A DNA stretch of 64,000 nt from Mantamonas sphyraenae (Eukaryota; CRuMs; Mantamonadidae). How positions within the stretch are numbered: position 1 is the first letter of the stretch; each line of letters opens with the position of its first letter. A program made the translations under genes and the position numbers. Of the stretch, positions 45,694 to 58,011 are shown in pieces. The DNA lies in assembly GCA_026936335.1 (NCBI GenBank), contig JAPMXV010000034.1:248001-312000 (forward strand). The letters run 5' to 3'. Below the pieces are notes generated by a model. The model was not told where the DNA came from, searched no databases, and was given only the letters and a program-made list of their open reading frames with translations.

Positions 45694-46644
45694 ATGGACG
45701 ACATTCTCAAGTCCATCTTTGATACGGATACGTCCGATGTCAACTCGTACTCCTCACAGCGTAAGCGCTTGTCTCACATCGACAGCGTGAGCCGCGACCA
45801 GCTCTCGGCTGCCTTGGAGCTGCTGGCCAACTCCACCACGAGCAGCACCACATCGTCCAACGACACCCAGAGCTCCTCCTCCTCCTCCTCCTCCACCACC
45901 ACCACCACTTCCAACAACTCTGTCGGCGGCGACGACGCTCACCCTTTGTACACACAGTTGTCGTTGGCGTCGACCATTCCCGACCTGAGCGAAATCTCCT
46001 CCAAACTTGCCAGCAACGAGCCCATCCTGATTGGACCGACTGTGTTTTCGCCGTACGGCAAGGACAGTGTGGGCACATGTGCCGGCTGCAAGAAGGACAT
46101 CTACTACGACGTCCTGCTGGCGTCCGGCACCGGTGGAGACGTAAAGTTCCACCGAGCCTGCTTTGTCTGCTCCGTGTGTGGCGTCTCTGTGGTGTCCAGC
46201 CATGCCATCGAGGGCGGCCGTCTGTACTGTGTCCAACACTACGCTGGCACCCAGCAACAGGACTGCGCAGCCTGCAACGAACCCATCCAGGACGGTGCTG
46301 TGTCTGCCCTGGGGTCCCACTTTCACAAGCGCTGTTTTGTCTGCTCTGCAGGCTGCGGCACCGCGTTGTGGAACACAGACTTTGTTCAGGGTGACGATGG
46401 CCCATTGTGCCAATCGTGCTTCCTCAACACGCAGGCCAAGGGTGCAGGCGACAACGCGGGCGCCGAACTTTGCGCCGGGTGTGGCAGAGAGGCCAATCCC
46501 ATGACGGACACCATTCTTATTGGAGGCAACCGCAAATTCCACCAGGCCTGCTTTGGCTGTGTGCACTGCTCGGCCAAGTTCAAGAACAACGTGTACTACG
46601 TCAGCGACGCGGGACCCGCGTGCAAGAGCTGCGCCACAAAGTGA
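45694..46644 (+). CDS. Three-LIM-domain protein
   Basis: Intronless, 316 residues, ATG 55 bp from the divergent start on the other strand. The first 110 residues are Ser/Thr-rich, with an LDSVSRDQLSAALELL-like helix. Three LIM zinc fingers follow: CAGCKKDIYYDV...FHRACFVCSVCG, then CAACNEPIQDGA...FHKRCFVCSAGCG, then CAGCGREANPMT...FHQACFGCVHCSAKF, each with the Cys/His spacing of a double zinc finger and a closing CxxC/H. The arrangement resembles paxillin/PINCH/zyxin-type adaptors that assemble actin or adhesion complexes. There is no other catalytic domain. The precise subfamily is not clear. Confidence 0.9.
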   Translation: MDDILKSIFDTDTSDVNSYSSQRKRLSHIDSVSRDQLSAALELLANSTTSSTTSSNDTQSSSSSSSSTTTTTSNNSVGGDDAHPLYTQLSLASTIPDLSEISSKLASNEPILIGPTVFSPYGKDSVGTCAGCKKDIYYDVLLASGTGGDVKFHRACFVCSVCGVSVVSSHAIEGGRLYCVQHYAGTQQQDCAACNEPIQDGAVSALGSHFHKRCFVCSAGCGTALWNTDFVQGDDGPLCQSCFLNTQAKGAGDNAGAELCAGCGREANPMTDTILIGGNRKFHQACFGCVHCSAKFKNNVYYVSDAGPACKSCATK

Positions 46645-46772
46645 GCCTGTGATTGACACACACGGGACAGACACAGGACAGAGGGAGACATGACATGAGA
46701 TGGTGGTGTGGAGAGAGGTGGAGAGGGGTCAAAAGTCAAATGTGTGCTTGTTGAAATGATGGCCGAATCGAT

Positions 46773-48315
<1,543 letters not shown>

Positions 48316-48516
48316 TGCTCTGACAGTGTGTTTGGTTGTTGGCTCGCCTGGCGCCACAGCCGCTCCAGCTGCCCATCGGCCCGGCCACTGAATTCCGCCT
48401 CCTGTCACCTCTGCTTTGCAATCCAGGCATCTCACTCTCACGCTGTGCAAACGCTCCCCTACGCTTCTCGGTCGTTGCCGCCCCGCCGCACAACGCAAAA
48501 AGGAACCCCCCCCCGC

Positions 48517-51103
48517 ATGGCCGACGACTACGACGACGACTTTCTGTCTTCGTCTGACGACGAGGTGCTGTCCATCAAGTTGGCCAAGGGCAGCAGCGAT
48601 CGCCATGGCCAGGGCAGCAGTGGCAGCAGAGGTGTGCAGGTGGAGAGCAACCTCACAAGCACCACCTCCACCTCGACCTCCTCTGCCACAGCGTCCTCTT
48701 CCTCCACCACCTCCACCACCTCCTCCTCCGCCCCTCCCACAGAACAACACGAGAATGCCGGGATTCCAGTGCCTGGATGCCATTGTGAACTCAGCATTAC
48801 CGTCACGTAGGTTCCAAGCGTCCACCCTCAAACCACACCAACGGACACCTTTTTCGCTGACAACAACTGCCCCGCCGCACAGCCAAATGGTCGCCGAAGA
48901 CTCCAGGGACAAGTACACCACTTCCAACTCCCAGTCTCTGGGCAGTGAGCCTGTCGTGGACATGATTGCAGTGGTCTATGAGCAGACCGACGACCAAACG
49001 GGACCGTTCCCCGGCTGGCAGGAGTTTGACCGCACCATGTCCGTCCGGTATGTGACCTACCTTTCCCATTCCGTGTACACCTGTTCGCCTCATGCTCACC
49101 AGGTCACTCCCTCCTCCCCCCCCCTCCCTCCTCCTCACACCCGCCGCAGCGAGCGCAAGATGCTCTCCACCGTCTCCTTCCCGAAAAACTTTCTCTTTCC
49201 CTATCCGTACGACACTCGCCTGAAGATCGCCCTGTACGAATCCTTTGACGATACGGGTCTCATGAAACAGCAGAACGAGTTTGGCAGTGTCGAGACCACG
49301 CTAGCAGACATTGTGGCGAACCCAGGCAACACAGCCATGACCAAGCTCGAAAGCACCAACGACGAAGGCCGCCACCGCACCTGCAGGATCATCCTCAAAG
49401 CCAAGTACGTGGGCCAACTGGTTACCCTGCGCCTCTCTGCCGTCTCCTTGGACAAGAAGGACCGGTTTGGCCTCAGCGATCCGTTTGTAGAGGCGTTTTA
49501 CGTGCACCCGCAACGCGGCCTGCAGCCAGCCTTCAACACGGACGTGGTGATTGCGAGCCTCGATCCTGTGTGGCAGCCCGTCACGCTGAGCATGGCCCGG
49601 CTTTGCAGGCACCACCCCACCCACAAGCTGCTTGTTCGCGTCTTTGATTGGGATGGCAGCGGTGACTTTGACTTTATTGGCGAGTGTCGCACCACAGTGC
49701 ACGCCATCCTCGAGGAGGGAGTGCGTGAGTGGAAGCTCATCGAGCCCTCTTTATCCGGACGCACGGGGTACACGCACAGCGGCGTGTTGCATCTGGACGC
49801 CATCGAGTTGCAGGACGGCCCGCCAGGCTTTGTCGAGGCGTACACGGCCGAGGACGAGGACGAGGACGAGGACGCAGAAGCAGACAGGAACAACGCAAGC
49901 TCCGCCAGTGCCGAGGATGAGGAGCCGTACGATCCGTTTGATCCCTACCTGCACGATCCGCCACTGCCCGAGTTTGACGAACTGCGCTCGATTGTTCGCG
50001 AGTGGGCTCGCGAAGACAAGGCCAAAGAGGCTGAACAGGCGCAACTCAAGGAAGACGAGCTGCCACGCATCCACTTGCCACTGATGGGCACACTGCACCA
50101 CAGCAGTGGGCGCAAACACAAACGACACCACCACCACCATCAACACCGTCACGCACACACACACACACACGGCCGCTCGCCAAGAAAGGCAGGCACTCAC
50201 CCAGGACGCCTGTCATCGTCATTGATCACACCGTATGCAGGCAAAGAACAGCCTGTGGTCGAGGTCAGCAGCGAACGAAGCAGGTTGTCGGGTTTGTGGA
50301 GAGACGCTGCCATGAAGGTGGCCGCAAACTCGCCACGCAGCAAGGAGCTGCCACCAACCCCCAGCAGCAACGCAAGCAAGCAATGGGAAGAAACGTTGGG
50401 CAGCATCATCGTGGAGATGAACAAGGTGCATCAACGTGAAAAGGCGCTGAAACGCACCATGCATGGAGTGCGTGCCATTTCACGCATGCAAGCAGTCGGC
50501 TCACTGCTAGGAGCGTCTCCTACCGGGGCCAAGCGACCCTTGCAACCGGCAATGAGCACGGAGAGTGCCCATTCGCATACGTCGGGCACCCAGTCGCCAA
50601 AGACACCGCACAAGCCACTCTCGCCCCGCTCGCCGCAGACGCCGCGCACGAATGCGAGCGGTGGTCACCGACGCGCACGCAACAAAGCACAACTGGACAC
50701 GGGTTCGTCAACGCTCAAGAGGCGGCAAAAGAAGCGAGAAAAGGGAGAACGCCTCAGCAAACGGGACCTGGAGGCCGAGGCACGCAGCAGTGCCATGGCT
50801 GAGCTGCGACGAACGCAGGCGGACAAATCACAGAATCCCAAACTGACCAAGAGTCGCAACGACCTGTTTCGCCCCTGGACACGCTCGCGCATCTACGCCG
50901 CGTTTGAGACGGGCGACGGCAAGACCCCGCAGCAGCAAATCGAGATGGCTATGCAGCAACAGCGCGTGGATTCGGGCATGACAGCACGTAGGGTCAAGGA
51001 GCAGCGTGCCAAGCGGGCAGCAGAACGGAGGAAGCAGCAGCGCAAGCGAGAGATTGAGGAACGACGTCAAAGGCTCGCCAACACATTTGGTGGCACACGT
51101 TGA
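48517..51103 (+). CDS. Copine-like tandem C2 protein with basic C-terminal region
   Basis: Exons 48517-48806, 48883-49047 and 49150-51103 (introns 76 and 102 nt, both phase 2) give 802 residues. After an acidic, Ser/Thr-rich lead comes a first C2-type domain (about 85-275: CELSITVT, FPYPYDTRLKIALYES, ETTLADIV). The second (about 280-420) closely resembles copine C2B: LDKKDRFGLSDPFVEAF with Asp ligands for calcium, SLDPVWQPVTLSM, and VFDWDGSGDFDFIGE. Copines continue with a von Willebrand A domain. This protein instead has an acidic patch, a His-rich run and about 300 basic residues with predicted helix. Calcium-dependent membrane binding is likely; the role of the C-terminus is unknown. Confidence 0.85.
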
Positions 51104-51178
51104 AAGGAGTCACAGGGGGGGGAGGAGGGGGGACATTGCACAGGAATTGAATTGGCTGTTTTGCTGCTGCTGTTTGGC

Positions 51179-52072
51179 TCACTTGGCCTTGGAGGCCTTT
51201 GCCTGGGCTCGCTCCTTCTCGTCGACGGCCACGACACACTGCGCGGCAAAGACGAGCTGCACGGCGTTGAGGATGGTCTTGATGGCAAAGAGCGGAGCGA
51301 AAAGGTAGGCAAGCAAGTGGTAGAAGGGCACAGTGAGGGAGCCGATGATGACAGGGAAGCCCTCGTGCCAGTGGGCGTAGTAGACGGCGGCCATGAACGC
51401 CTCTTGGCCAAAGCAGAGCAGGAACAGGAACGGCTTGTTCGTGTAGTAAAAGGTGAGGATGGCCGGCTCGCTGTGTGTGGAGAGAGGGTCGCATGCGTAC
51501 GCACACACACGGCGTGAGGGCGGATGAGGTCAGTTTGATGGGCACAATGGTGGATAGGGGAAGGGAATTCGGATCGGGAAGTGACGTCAACGCACAGCTC
51601 GTTCTCTTCTTTGTGGTGCTTTCCCATGAGCAGGGAGGAGTACATGCGCATGTAGTGGCTGGCCATGTCCAGCATGATGATGCAGATGATGGTACGTGTG
51701 TACCCAGGATAGATGTGTGCCAGGACGACAAGGAGAGCGGCGCTGGAGATGCGATCAGACACCATGTCGAGCAACGCGCCAAACTTGGTGGCTGTGCGTG
51801 AGGTGTCAGCGGACTCAACCGAGGAGAAAGCGACACACCAAGACAGAGAGGGAGTGTGGGGGGGGGGGGGTGGAGGCAACACACGTACACTGGTCAAATT
51901 TGCGTGCAGCATAGCCGTCAAAGGCGTCGAGGAAGAACGAGCAGAAGTAAAGGGAGAAGGACCACTCGGGCTCGTCAAAGGCCACGTAAAAGGCCATGAG
52001 GAGTAGAATCACGCGCACATAGCCGATGAGATTGGGAACAAACAAGTAGATGTTTTCTTTAGATTCAGCCAT
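51179..52072 (-). CDS. CDIPT: CDP-diacylglycerol-inositol 3-phosphatidyltransferase (PI synthase)
   Basis: Exons 52072-51889, 51791-51596 and 51470-51179 (introns 97 and 125 nt, phases 1 and 2) give 223 residues. The CDP-alcohol phosphotransferase motif DG-AR-G-D-D is seen as LDAFDGYAARKFDQ-STKFGALLDMVSDR, interrupted by intron 1. The N-terminus MAESKENIYLFVPNLIGYVR aligns directly with other PI synthases, so the start is secure. About six TM helices are present, with a Lys/Ala-rich C-terminus. It makes phosphatidylinositol from CDP-diacylglycerol and myo-inositol at the ER. Its start codon overlaps the start codon of the divergent exonuclease gene. Confidence 0.96.
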
Positions 52073-54390
52073 GGCAGAGGCGGCAAAGGAATGCGTTGCG
52101 GCTGCCAGTGCGATGTCGAAGCGGGATTTTGAAGGTGAGTGGCCTCGATGCATGGACGCAACGGACGAATTGAGGGCGTGGGAAGCCAAAGGGAGGCGTA
52201 GATTGTTGGTGACTCACTCACAGAGGACACGTCGCTGTGAATAGACCTGGACGACGGGTTTGGTAACGACGACGAGCCGCTGGCGTGGGAGGAGCCGTCG
52301 GACACACAGGGACAGAATGGACAACCCGAACGGAAAAAGAGCAAGAAGAACAGCAAGAAGCACAAAAAGGATAAGAGCAAGAAAGAGGAGGAGGAGGAGG
52401 AGGAGGAGGGCGCCTCTGGGGACATGGACTATGTCGACGTGTACGGCAGTGAGGCACAGGCAGAGGTGGTTGTGAACAAGGAAGCGTTGTTTGGGACGGC
52501 CAATCCGGTGGAGATGAAGATCAAGGTGAGTGTGAACGCGTGCACGGCAGAGGTACCAGGAAAGGAGAGTGGGGGCGAGATGTCGGGGCTGACACATCCA
52601 GCTCACCGGTGCACTGTGTGCACAGCACATCCAAGATCTGGTGACGTGGGTGCTGGCGAATGGGACCAACCCTCAGTGGGTGTTTGTCAAGAACAAGCCG
52701 CTGTGCAAAAGGGTGGTGCTGGTGCTGGCGTCGGGACTGCATTTCTCCCTGTACAGCGAGCTGGCCCAGGAGATGTCCTACATGCGCGGCAAGATGTCCA
52801 TGGTAAGTCTCATTGTCTGTCTCTCCGCTTCCGTGCTGCGGATTTTGGCTAAGCATGCTGACGCCGTTGCGTGTGCGAGAACAGCCGCTCGTCGTGCGCG
52901 CTCCAGGCTCCCACGAACGAGTGTACTCCTCTGTGTCTGCGCTACTGTCTGTGGCCAAAGAGAAGGAACCTGAGCCGAAGAAGGCCAAGAAGAGCAAGAA
53001 GAAGAAGAAGGCTGAGGCGGCAGCGGCGGCAGCAGCGGCGGAAGCCGAGAACACACCCGTCACGCGGGAACAGAAGGAGAAGCACATCGACATCCTTCTC
53101 CTGGACCTTGCTACTCGCTGGAAGAACAACTATCCAGTGACCAAGGGCGAGGAAGAGGCGCTGAAACAGTCGTACACTGAAGAACAGCTTCAGCTGAGCA
53201 ACTCGTCGTCGTCATCGTCGTCATCGTCATCGTCATCGTCATCGTCAGTGGACACCAGCCTGGTGTCGCCGCCCCGACATCACAAGTATGCGATGCCCAA
53301 AATCCGGCATGAGGAGTTTGTGGAGCTGCCGCCGCTGGGAAACGGAGAGGAGTTGCCAGAAAAGCAGTGGCTGGTGGGAGTGGACTGTGAAATGGTCAAA
53401 ACTAGCCGAGGATTGGAGTTGGCGCGTGTCACATTTGTGGATGAGGAGTGTAAAACGCTGTGGGACAGCCTGGTGCTGCCGGACAGGCCGATTGTGGACT
53501 ACAACACCCAGTTCAGTGGCATCGACGAGGAAACGCTCAAGGGGGTGACGACGCGACTGAGTGACGTGCACGCGCGCATGAAAGAGATGTTTCGTGCCGA
53601 GACGGTGTTTGTGGGCCACTCGCTGGAGAACGATTTGGTGGCGATGAAACTGTTCCACGCGCGTGTGCTGGACACGTCTCTGCTGTACCCACACAAGAGC
53701 GGCGCGCAGTTCAAGTCGTCGCTCAAGTACCTGGCCAAGAAATTTCTGAACGAAAACATCCAAAAGGGAGTCGATGGCCACGATTCGCTGGAAGACGCCA
53801 CTGCGGCGATGCGTTTGGCGCTGCTCAAGGTGCAGCACGGACCAGATTACGGCGTGGAAGGCGAAGCGGCCACAGAGAGTCTTTTTGAGGTGCTAGAGCG
53901 GCACGGCAAACGGTGTGCCATGGTGGAGCGGGCGTACACGGCGACTCAGCAGACGGCAGGAGCTGTGAGTACAATTGTGAGCGAGGACGACGGATCGACT
54001 GTCAAGAATGTGCTCAAGTGTGTGCAGCGGGGCAGCAAGCTATCGTTTGACTTTGTGTGGGCGCAGCTGTACGGTGTGCAGAACTGCGTGCGGGAAAAGG
54101 CTGGTCAGCTGAGCGTGGCGGAGAACCATGTCGAGGTGGACGATGAGGTGCGGCAGGCAGCACGCAAAGTGGACGCAAGTGTACAAGAGATTGTGGAAGG
54201 ATGTGCTCGAGACACCCTTGTGATTGTCCTTGCTGGCCAGGCGGACATGACGGTGATCAAACGCGAGCAGACACTCAAGACAGAGCTGAAGGATGCGTGG
54301 AAGCCCAACCAGCAAAAGCGATTCCGAGAGTTGGTGCATGAGGCACGCACGAGTGTTGCATTTGTGGGCATGGGGAGGAAGGAGGGGTGA
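52071..54390 (+). CDS. REXO1/REXO5-type RNA exonuclease (DEDDh)
   Basis: Exons 52071-52134, 52245-52525, 52626-52802 and 52885-54390 (introns 110, 100 and 82 nt) give 675 residues. An in-frame ATG at 52113 is an alternative start. After a Lys/Glu-rich region and a helical domain comes the exonuclease core: GVDCEMVKTS with the first Asp and Glu, FVGHSLENDLVAMKL with the second Asp, and HDSLEDATAAMRL with the catalytic His and last Asp. A long C-terminal region (about 250 residues) has RRM-like beta-alpha alternation. Poly-Ser and poly-Ala/Lys runs break the N-terminal half. The yeast and human relatives (Rex1/Rnh70, REXO5) trim 3' ends of 5S rRNA, tRNA and snoRNA in the nucleus. Confidence 0.92.
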
Positions 54391-54518
54391 AGCGGTGCGA
54401 TGGTCGGCAACACACACACACACACACGAGGGGGCGATGCACGGAACAAGAGTCGATGTGGGAAAGCATACGTGGACATTGCTGCACAATGTGTGACCTT
54501 TGTTTTTCCTGATGCTGC

Positions 54519-55613
54519 TTAACGGTTGGACTTGGCGATGCGCTCCAGCTCGTCCTTCTTCTTGATGGCGTAGCTGTTGCTGGAGGAGCTGCCGTCCTTG
54601 CTGGCGTTGGTGAGCTCGTCGGCCAGGCACTCAGCAATCGTCTTGTTGGAGCGGAAGGCGGCCTCGCGGGCACCGGTGCACAGGAGCCAGATGGCCTGGT
54701 TGACGCGGCGCAGCGGCGACACATCGACGGCCTGGCGACGGACGGTACCGGCACCACCGACACGCGTGGAGTCTTCGCGCGGGCCACTGTTGACCACGGC
54801 GTTGACCAGGATCTGCAGAGGGTTCTCGTCGGTGGTCAGGTGGATGATCTCCAGCGCGTGCTTGAGGATGCGCATGGCCATCATCTTCTTGCCGTTGTTG
54901 CGGCCCTTCATCATCAGGCTGTTGGTCATACTGCGCAAAACAAACAGGCAGTCGAGTGTGCACACAGGTGCAAGCAAGGGAATGGTGTCAGACAGCATGG
55001 CCAGGCGGGTATGTGTGTGTGCAGACGGCGGCGGGGCAAATTGGGAGGTGGCCCTCTGGAAAAATTCGCATGTGCAGGCGGCGCACACAGCACAGGCCAC
55101 AGCCACACAAGAGTGCCATGGAGAGCATCCAAGCATGGACGCTGCACAGTACAAGTGCATGTGGCTCACCGCATGTCCATAGCCACGCCTTGCGAGCCGT
55201 GGGCGCGTGCAAAAGCGCGGACGGGGTTGGGCATGTGGGTGGCGCATGCGGCGACTTGCACACACTTTGCGTGCCAGCACGCGTCCTGCGCATGTATGCA
55301 TGGTATCAAGCGCAGGAATGCACGCAAACATCGCATGCGCGGTTGCTGGTGCTCTCGGTAACATGCCAGATGCAGCTGCATGGCGTGTGCGTGTGCAAAA
55401 GGGCAGGGCGGGTTTTCCCGAAATTGCAACTCACCGCTCAACAATCGGGCATTGTGCCTTGCGGAAGCGCTTGACGCTGTAGCGGCCGGCGGTGTGCGGC
55501 AGGTACACGGCGTACTTCTGCTTGACAGCGATGTAGTCCTGCAGGGACATGTCCTTCACCTGCACGTCCTCAAAGGACCATTTGCCGAAGAGTCGAGGCT
55601 GCGTAGTGGTCAT
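54519..55613 (-). CDS. RPS5: Ribosomal protein uS7 (RPS5)
   Basis: Exons 55613-55435 and 54930-54519, phase 2, give 196 residues. [34 protein letters not shown] across the splice, [32 protein letters not shown] and the end [14 protein letters not shown] are the eukaryotic uS7 sequence almost without change. It binds the 3' major domain of 18S rRNA near the mRNA exit channel. The intron is 504 nt, by far the longest in the window. An acceptor-like TGTGTGCAG four bases before the ATG, preceded by CTGACAC, suggests a further 5' UTR intron in 55618 to about 55690. Confidence 0.97.
54931..55434 (-). other. 504-nt intron in uS7
   Basis: GTGAGT...GCGCAG. It has no coding similarity and contains many TGCATG/GCATGC-rich inverted segments and CTGACAC near its 3' end (about 54984-54990). 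I see no complete C/D box pair. A structured RNA cannot be ruled in or out by eye. Confidence 0.8.
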
Positions 55614-55897
55614 GGTTCTGCACACAGTGGCATCCATACGTGTCAGCTCCTTCTCCTCACCATCCACATGCTCTCCCACAGCCCATGTGTCCCATCGGCT
55701 GCACAGCCATGCCTCTCACACCCACTCGGTGCTCCACCTACAAATTGGTCTGAAAAAGTTGGGCTGGCGGCCCCAGCGCTCCTCCACCGCGCTTTGTTTT
55801 CCACGAGACACATTCCCAATGGTTCAAATTTGTTTGGTTTCCCCAAGAAGTACAGCTTCCCTTCTCCCACAACTCCATCCCGTCAGCCCAGCCGTGC

Positions 55898-56932
55898 CTA
55901 ATCGTACTCGTCGTCGTCTTCGTCGTCGTCGTCGTCATAGTCGTCCTTGGCCGCATTCCCGCCACTTTGTTCTGCCGCAGTTGTTGTTGTTGTCGTCGTC
56001 AGCGACATGATGTCGTCTCCGTCCAGCGACGGTAGCGCCAGATCCGCCGGCAGGGCCTCCTGCTCCATGCTGGAGCCCGCGCCTGCTTCTGTGTTTGATT
56101 CTGTGCCTTCCTGGCTTTGTGCTCCATTTCCCGACATTGCTTCTGATGCGATTCCTCCGCTGCTGGTCTGGCTCTGTGTTGACGCTGCCATCAGGCCGGC
56201 CTGCTTTGCCTTTGCCGCGGCGATCATTTGCTCCTGCATGCTACAACCAGCCATGATGACACGCAGAAAGAGCCCAACGCAATTCCCGTCCGTCAGGTGT
56301 TCAAAGGTGCGTCCACCGTGTCAGTCTGAACAGCCTCGCTCCCGGCCAAGGCCATGTGGCACCACTTACGCCATCAGCTCTTCCTGCGAAAGCGACGACT
56401 CCAGTTTCTTAAACTTTGGTCGCTTCTGTAAAAGACAGAAGATACGCGTACGTTCCATGTCCATCCAGAGGGGGAGGGGGGGGGGGTTGATTTGTGTGAG
56501 TGAATGTGTGTCTTTGGTGCTTCACTCCGCGTCCGCCACTCACCGCGTTTGTTTCCTTGTGGCCCGTCACTCTCTTTGCCACTTCCTCGCTGTACGACTC
56601 CAACCCCAGCTCCTGCCATGACAAACACAGCCCGCCATGTGTAAGTCATTTGTTCAACCTCCCTCCCTACTCCCCCCCCCGGGCACTCCCTGTCCGCCTT
56701 TGCCTGTGCCTCTCTGCTTCGTCAGCTGTACCTTGAGCGCGCTGACCACGTGTTCGGGCCGGATCACCTTGCGGCCGTCCTTGCTGCACACCTCGTTCGC
56801 CTCGGACGCAATGGCAGACACAAACTCTGTACAACATTTGAGCACAATGGCTCGCATCTCGGGGGTTGCCCGCATTCCGTCCGGAAGCGCCTCCTTGATG
56901 ATGGTTTCCACCGTCTTCTTCGGCAACTCCAT
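55898..56932 (-). CDS. DR1: NC2-beta / DR1 transcription regulator
   Basis: Exons 56932-56732, 56612-56544, 56425-56370 (56 nt) and 56240-55898 (introns 119, 118 and 129 nt) give 222 residues. The first exon is the histone fold (PKKTVETIIKEALPDGMRAT, CCTEFVSAIASEANEVC, KVIRPEHVVSALK). The second (ELGLESYSEEVAKRVTG) and third (KRPKFKKLESSLSQEELMA) continue the NC2-beta core. The fourth is a Gln/Ala-rich helix and an acidic D/E tail. With NC2-alpha it clamps TBP on DNA and blocks TFIIA/TFIIB entry. The start is 118 bp from the divergent crotonase start. Confidence 0.94.
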
Positions 56933-57050
56933 TTTTGCGCTGCATCAACACACGCAACGCACACATTGGCACAGGTCCGCTCCACGTGACCCTCCAACAC
57001 AAACACACCTGTTCATGGACACACACGAGGGCACACTTCAATCCCAACCA

Positions 57051-57917
57051 ATGTTTTCCAGGTCCTCCACCCTCAAACGCAGCCACTACCGCCTCCTGGA
57101 CCACGTCGCCACCACACACACATCTCTGCGTGGCCTTGCGTCATCCGCTGACCAGGTAAACGTGAGCACAGATGGGCACGTGACCACCATCACGATCAAC
57201 CGGCCCAAGAACAAGAATGCCGTGGACAGGCTCACCGCACAGGCCCTGGCGGATGCCTTTCGCCAATTCGAACAGGACAACGACGCACGTGTTGCCGTCC
57301 TCACAGGCTCCGGTGACACGTTTTGTGCTGGGGCTGACCTCAAGGCCATGGCCGAGGATCCTTCCCGCATCAACAACCTCCACACTGACATGACCCTCGA
57401 CGGCCCCATGGGTCCCACTCGCATGGCCCTCGCCAAACCCGTCATTGCTGCCATCGAAGGTTATGCAGTTGCTGGCGGCCTGGAACTTGCTGCCTGGTGT
57501 GATCTTCGCGTGGCAAGCACAACCGCCAAACTGGGTGTGTTTTGTCGCCGCTGGGGTGTCCCACTCATCGACGGCGGCACCGTGCGTCTACCCCAGCTCA
57601 TTGGTCTTAGCCGTGCCCAGGATATGATCATTACGGGACGGGAAGTGTCTGCTGAGGAGGCCTTTTCCTGGGGTCTTGTCAATCGTCTCGCTGAGCCCGG
57701 CCACGCCCTTGCCGATGCCCAACAGTGGGCCGCAGAGATTGCAGTGGCGCCCCAGGTGACTATGAACAACGACCGCATCAGCGCCTACGCTGCTACCTAC
57801 GCTGCACGCCATGCACAGGCCCTCGCGTACGAGTTTGAGTTGGGTCTGCAAAGCCTTGACGCAGAGAAGTTTGCTGGCGCCCAACGCTTTGCCCAAGGGG
57901 AGAAAAGGCCCAAATGA
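57051..57917 (+). CDS. Crotonase-family enoyl-CoA hydratase/isomerase-like, mitochondrial
   Basis: Intronless, 288 residues from MFSRSSTLKRSHYRL; an in-frame ATG 36 bp upstream is possible. The basic, Ser/Arg-rich first 30 residues look like a mitochondrial presequence. The crotonase fold motifs follow: TITINRPKNKNAVD, the CoA-oxyanion loop GSGDTFCAGADLKAM, and GYAVAGGLELAAWCDLRVA with the first catalytic Glu position. At the second catalytic position the sequence is CRRWGVPLIDGG, with no Glu, so ordinary enoyl-CoA hydratase activity is doubtful and the substrate is open. OXA1 follows on the same strand after 94 bp. Confidence 0.88.
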   Translation: MFSRSSTLKRSHYRLLDHVATTHTSLRGLASSADQVNVSTDGHVTTITINRPKNKNAVDRLTAQALADAFRQFEQDNDARVAVLTGSGDTFCAGADLKAMAEDPSRINNLHTDMTLDGPMGPTRMALAKPVIAAIEGYAVAGGLELAAWCDLRVASTTAKLGVFCRRWGVPLIDGGTVRLPQLIGLSRAQDMIITGREVSAEEAFSWGLVNRLAEPGHALADAQQWAAEIAVAPQVTMNNDRISAYAATYAARHAQALAYEFELGLQSLDAEKFAGAQRFAQGEKRPK

Positions 57918-58011
57918 AGCAGAAAGCAAACGGTCCACAAAAGGAAAATGGGAAACGAAAGGTCGCTGTTGCGGGAAGCGGGAAGCGACGGGCCAGCCAC
58001 CCGAATCCCCC

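Noticed and set aside
55021..55364. Extra N-terminal coding sequence for uS7 reading into its intron
   Set aside because: The frame is open by chance. Family alignment runs directly from VER to MTNSLMM across a clean GTGAGT...CAG intron.
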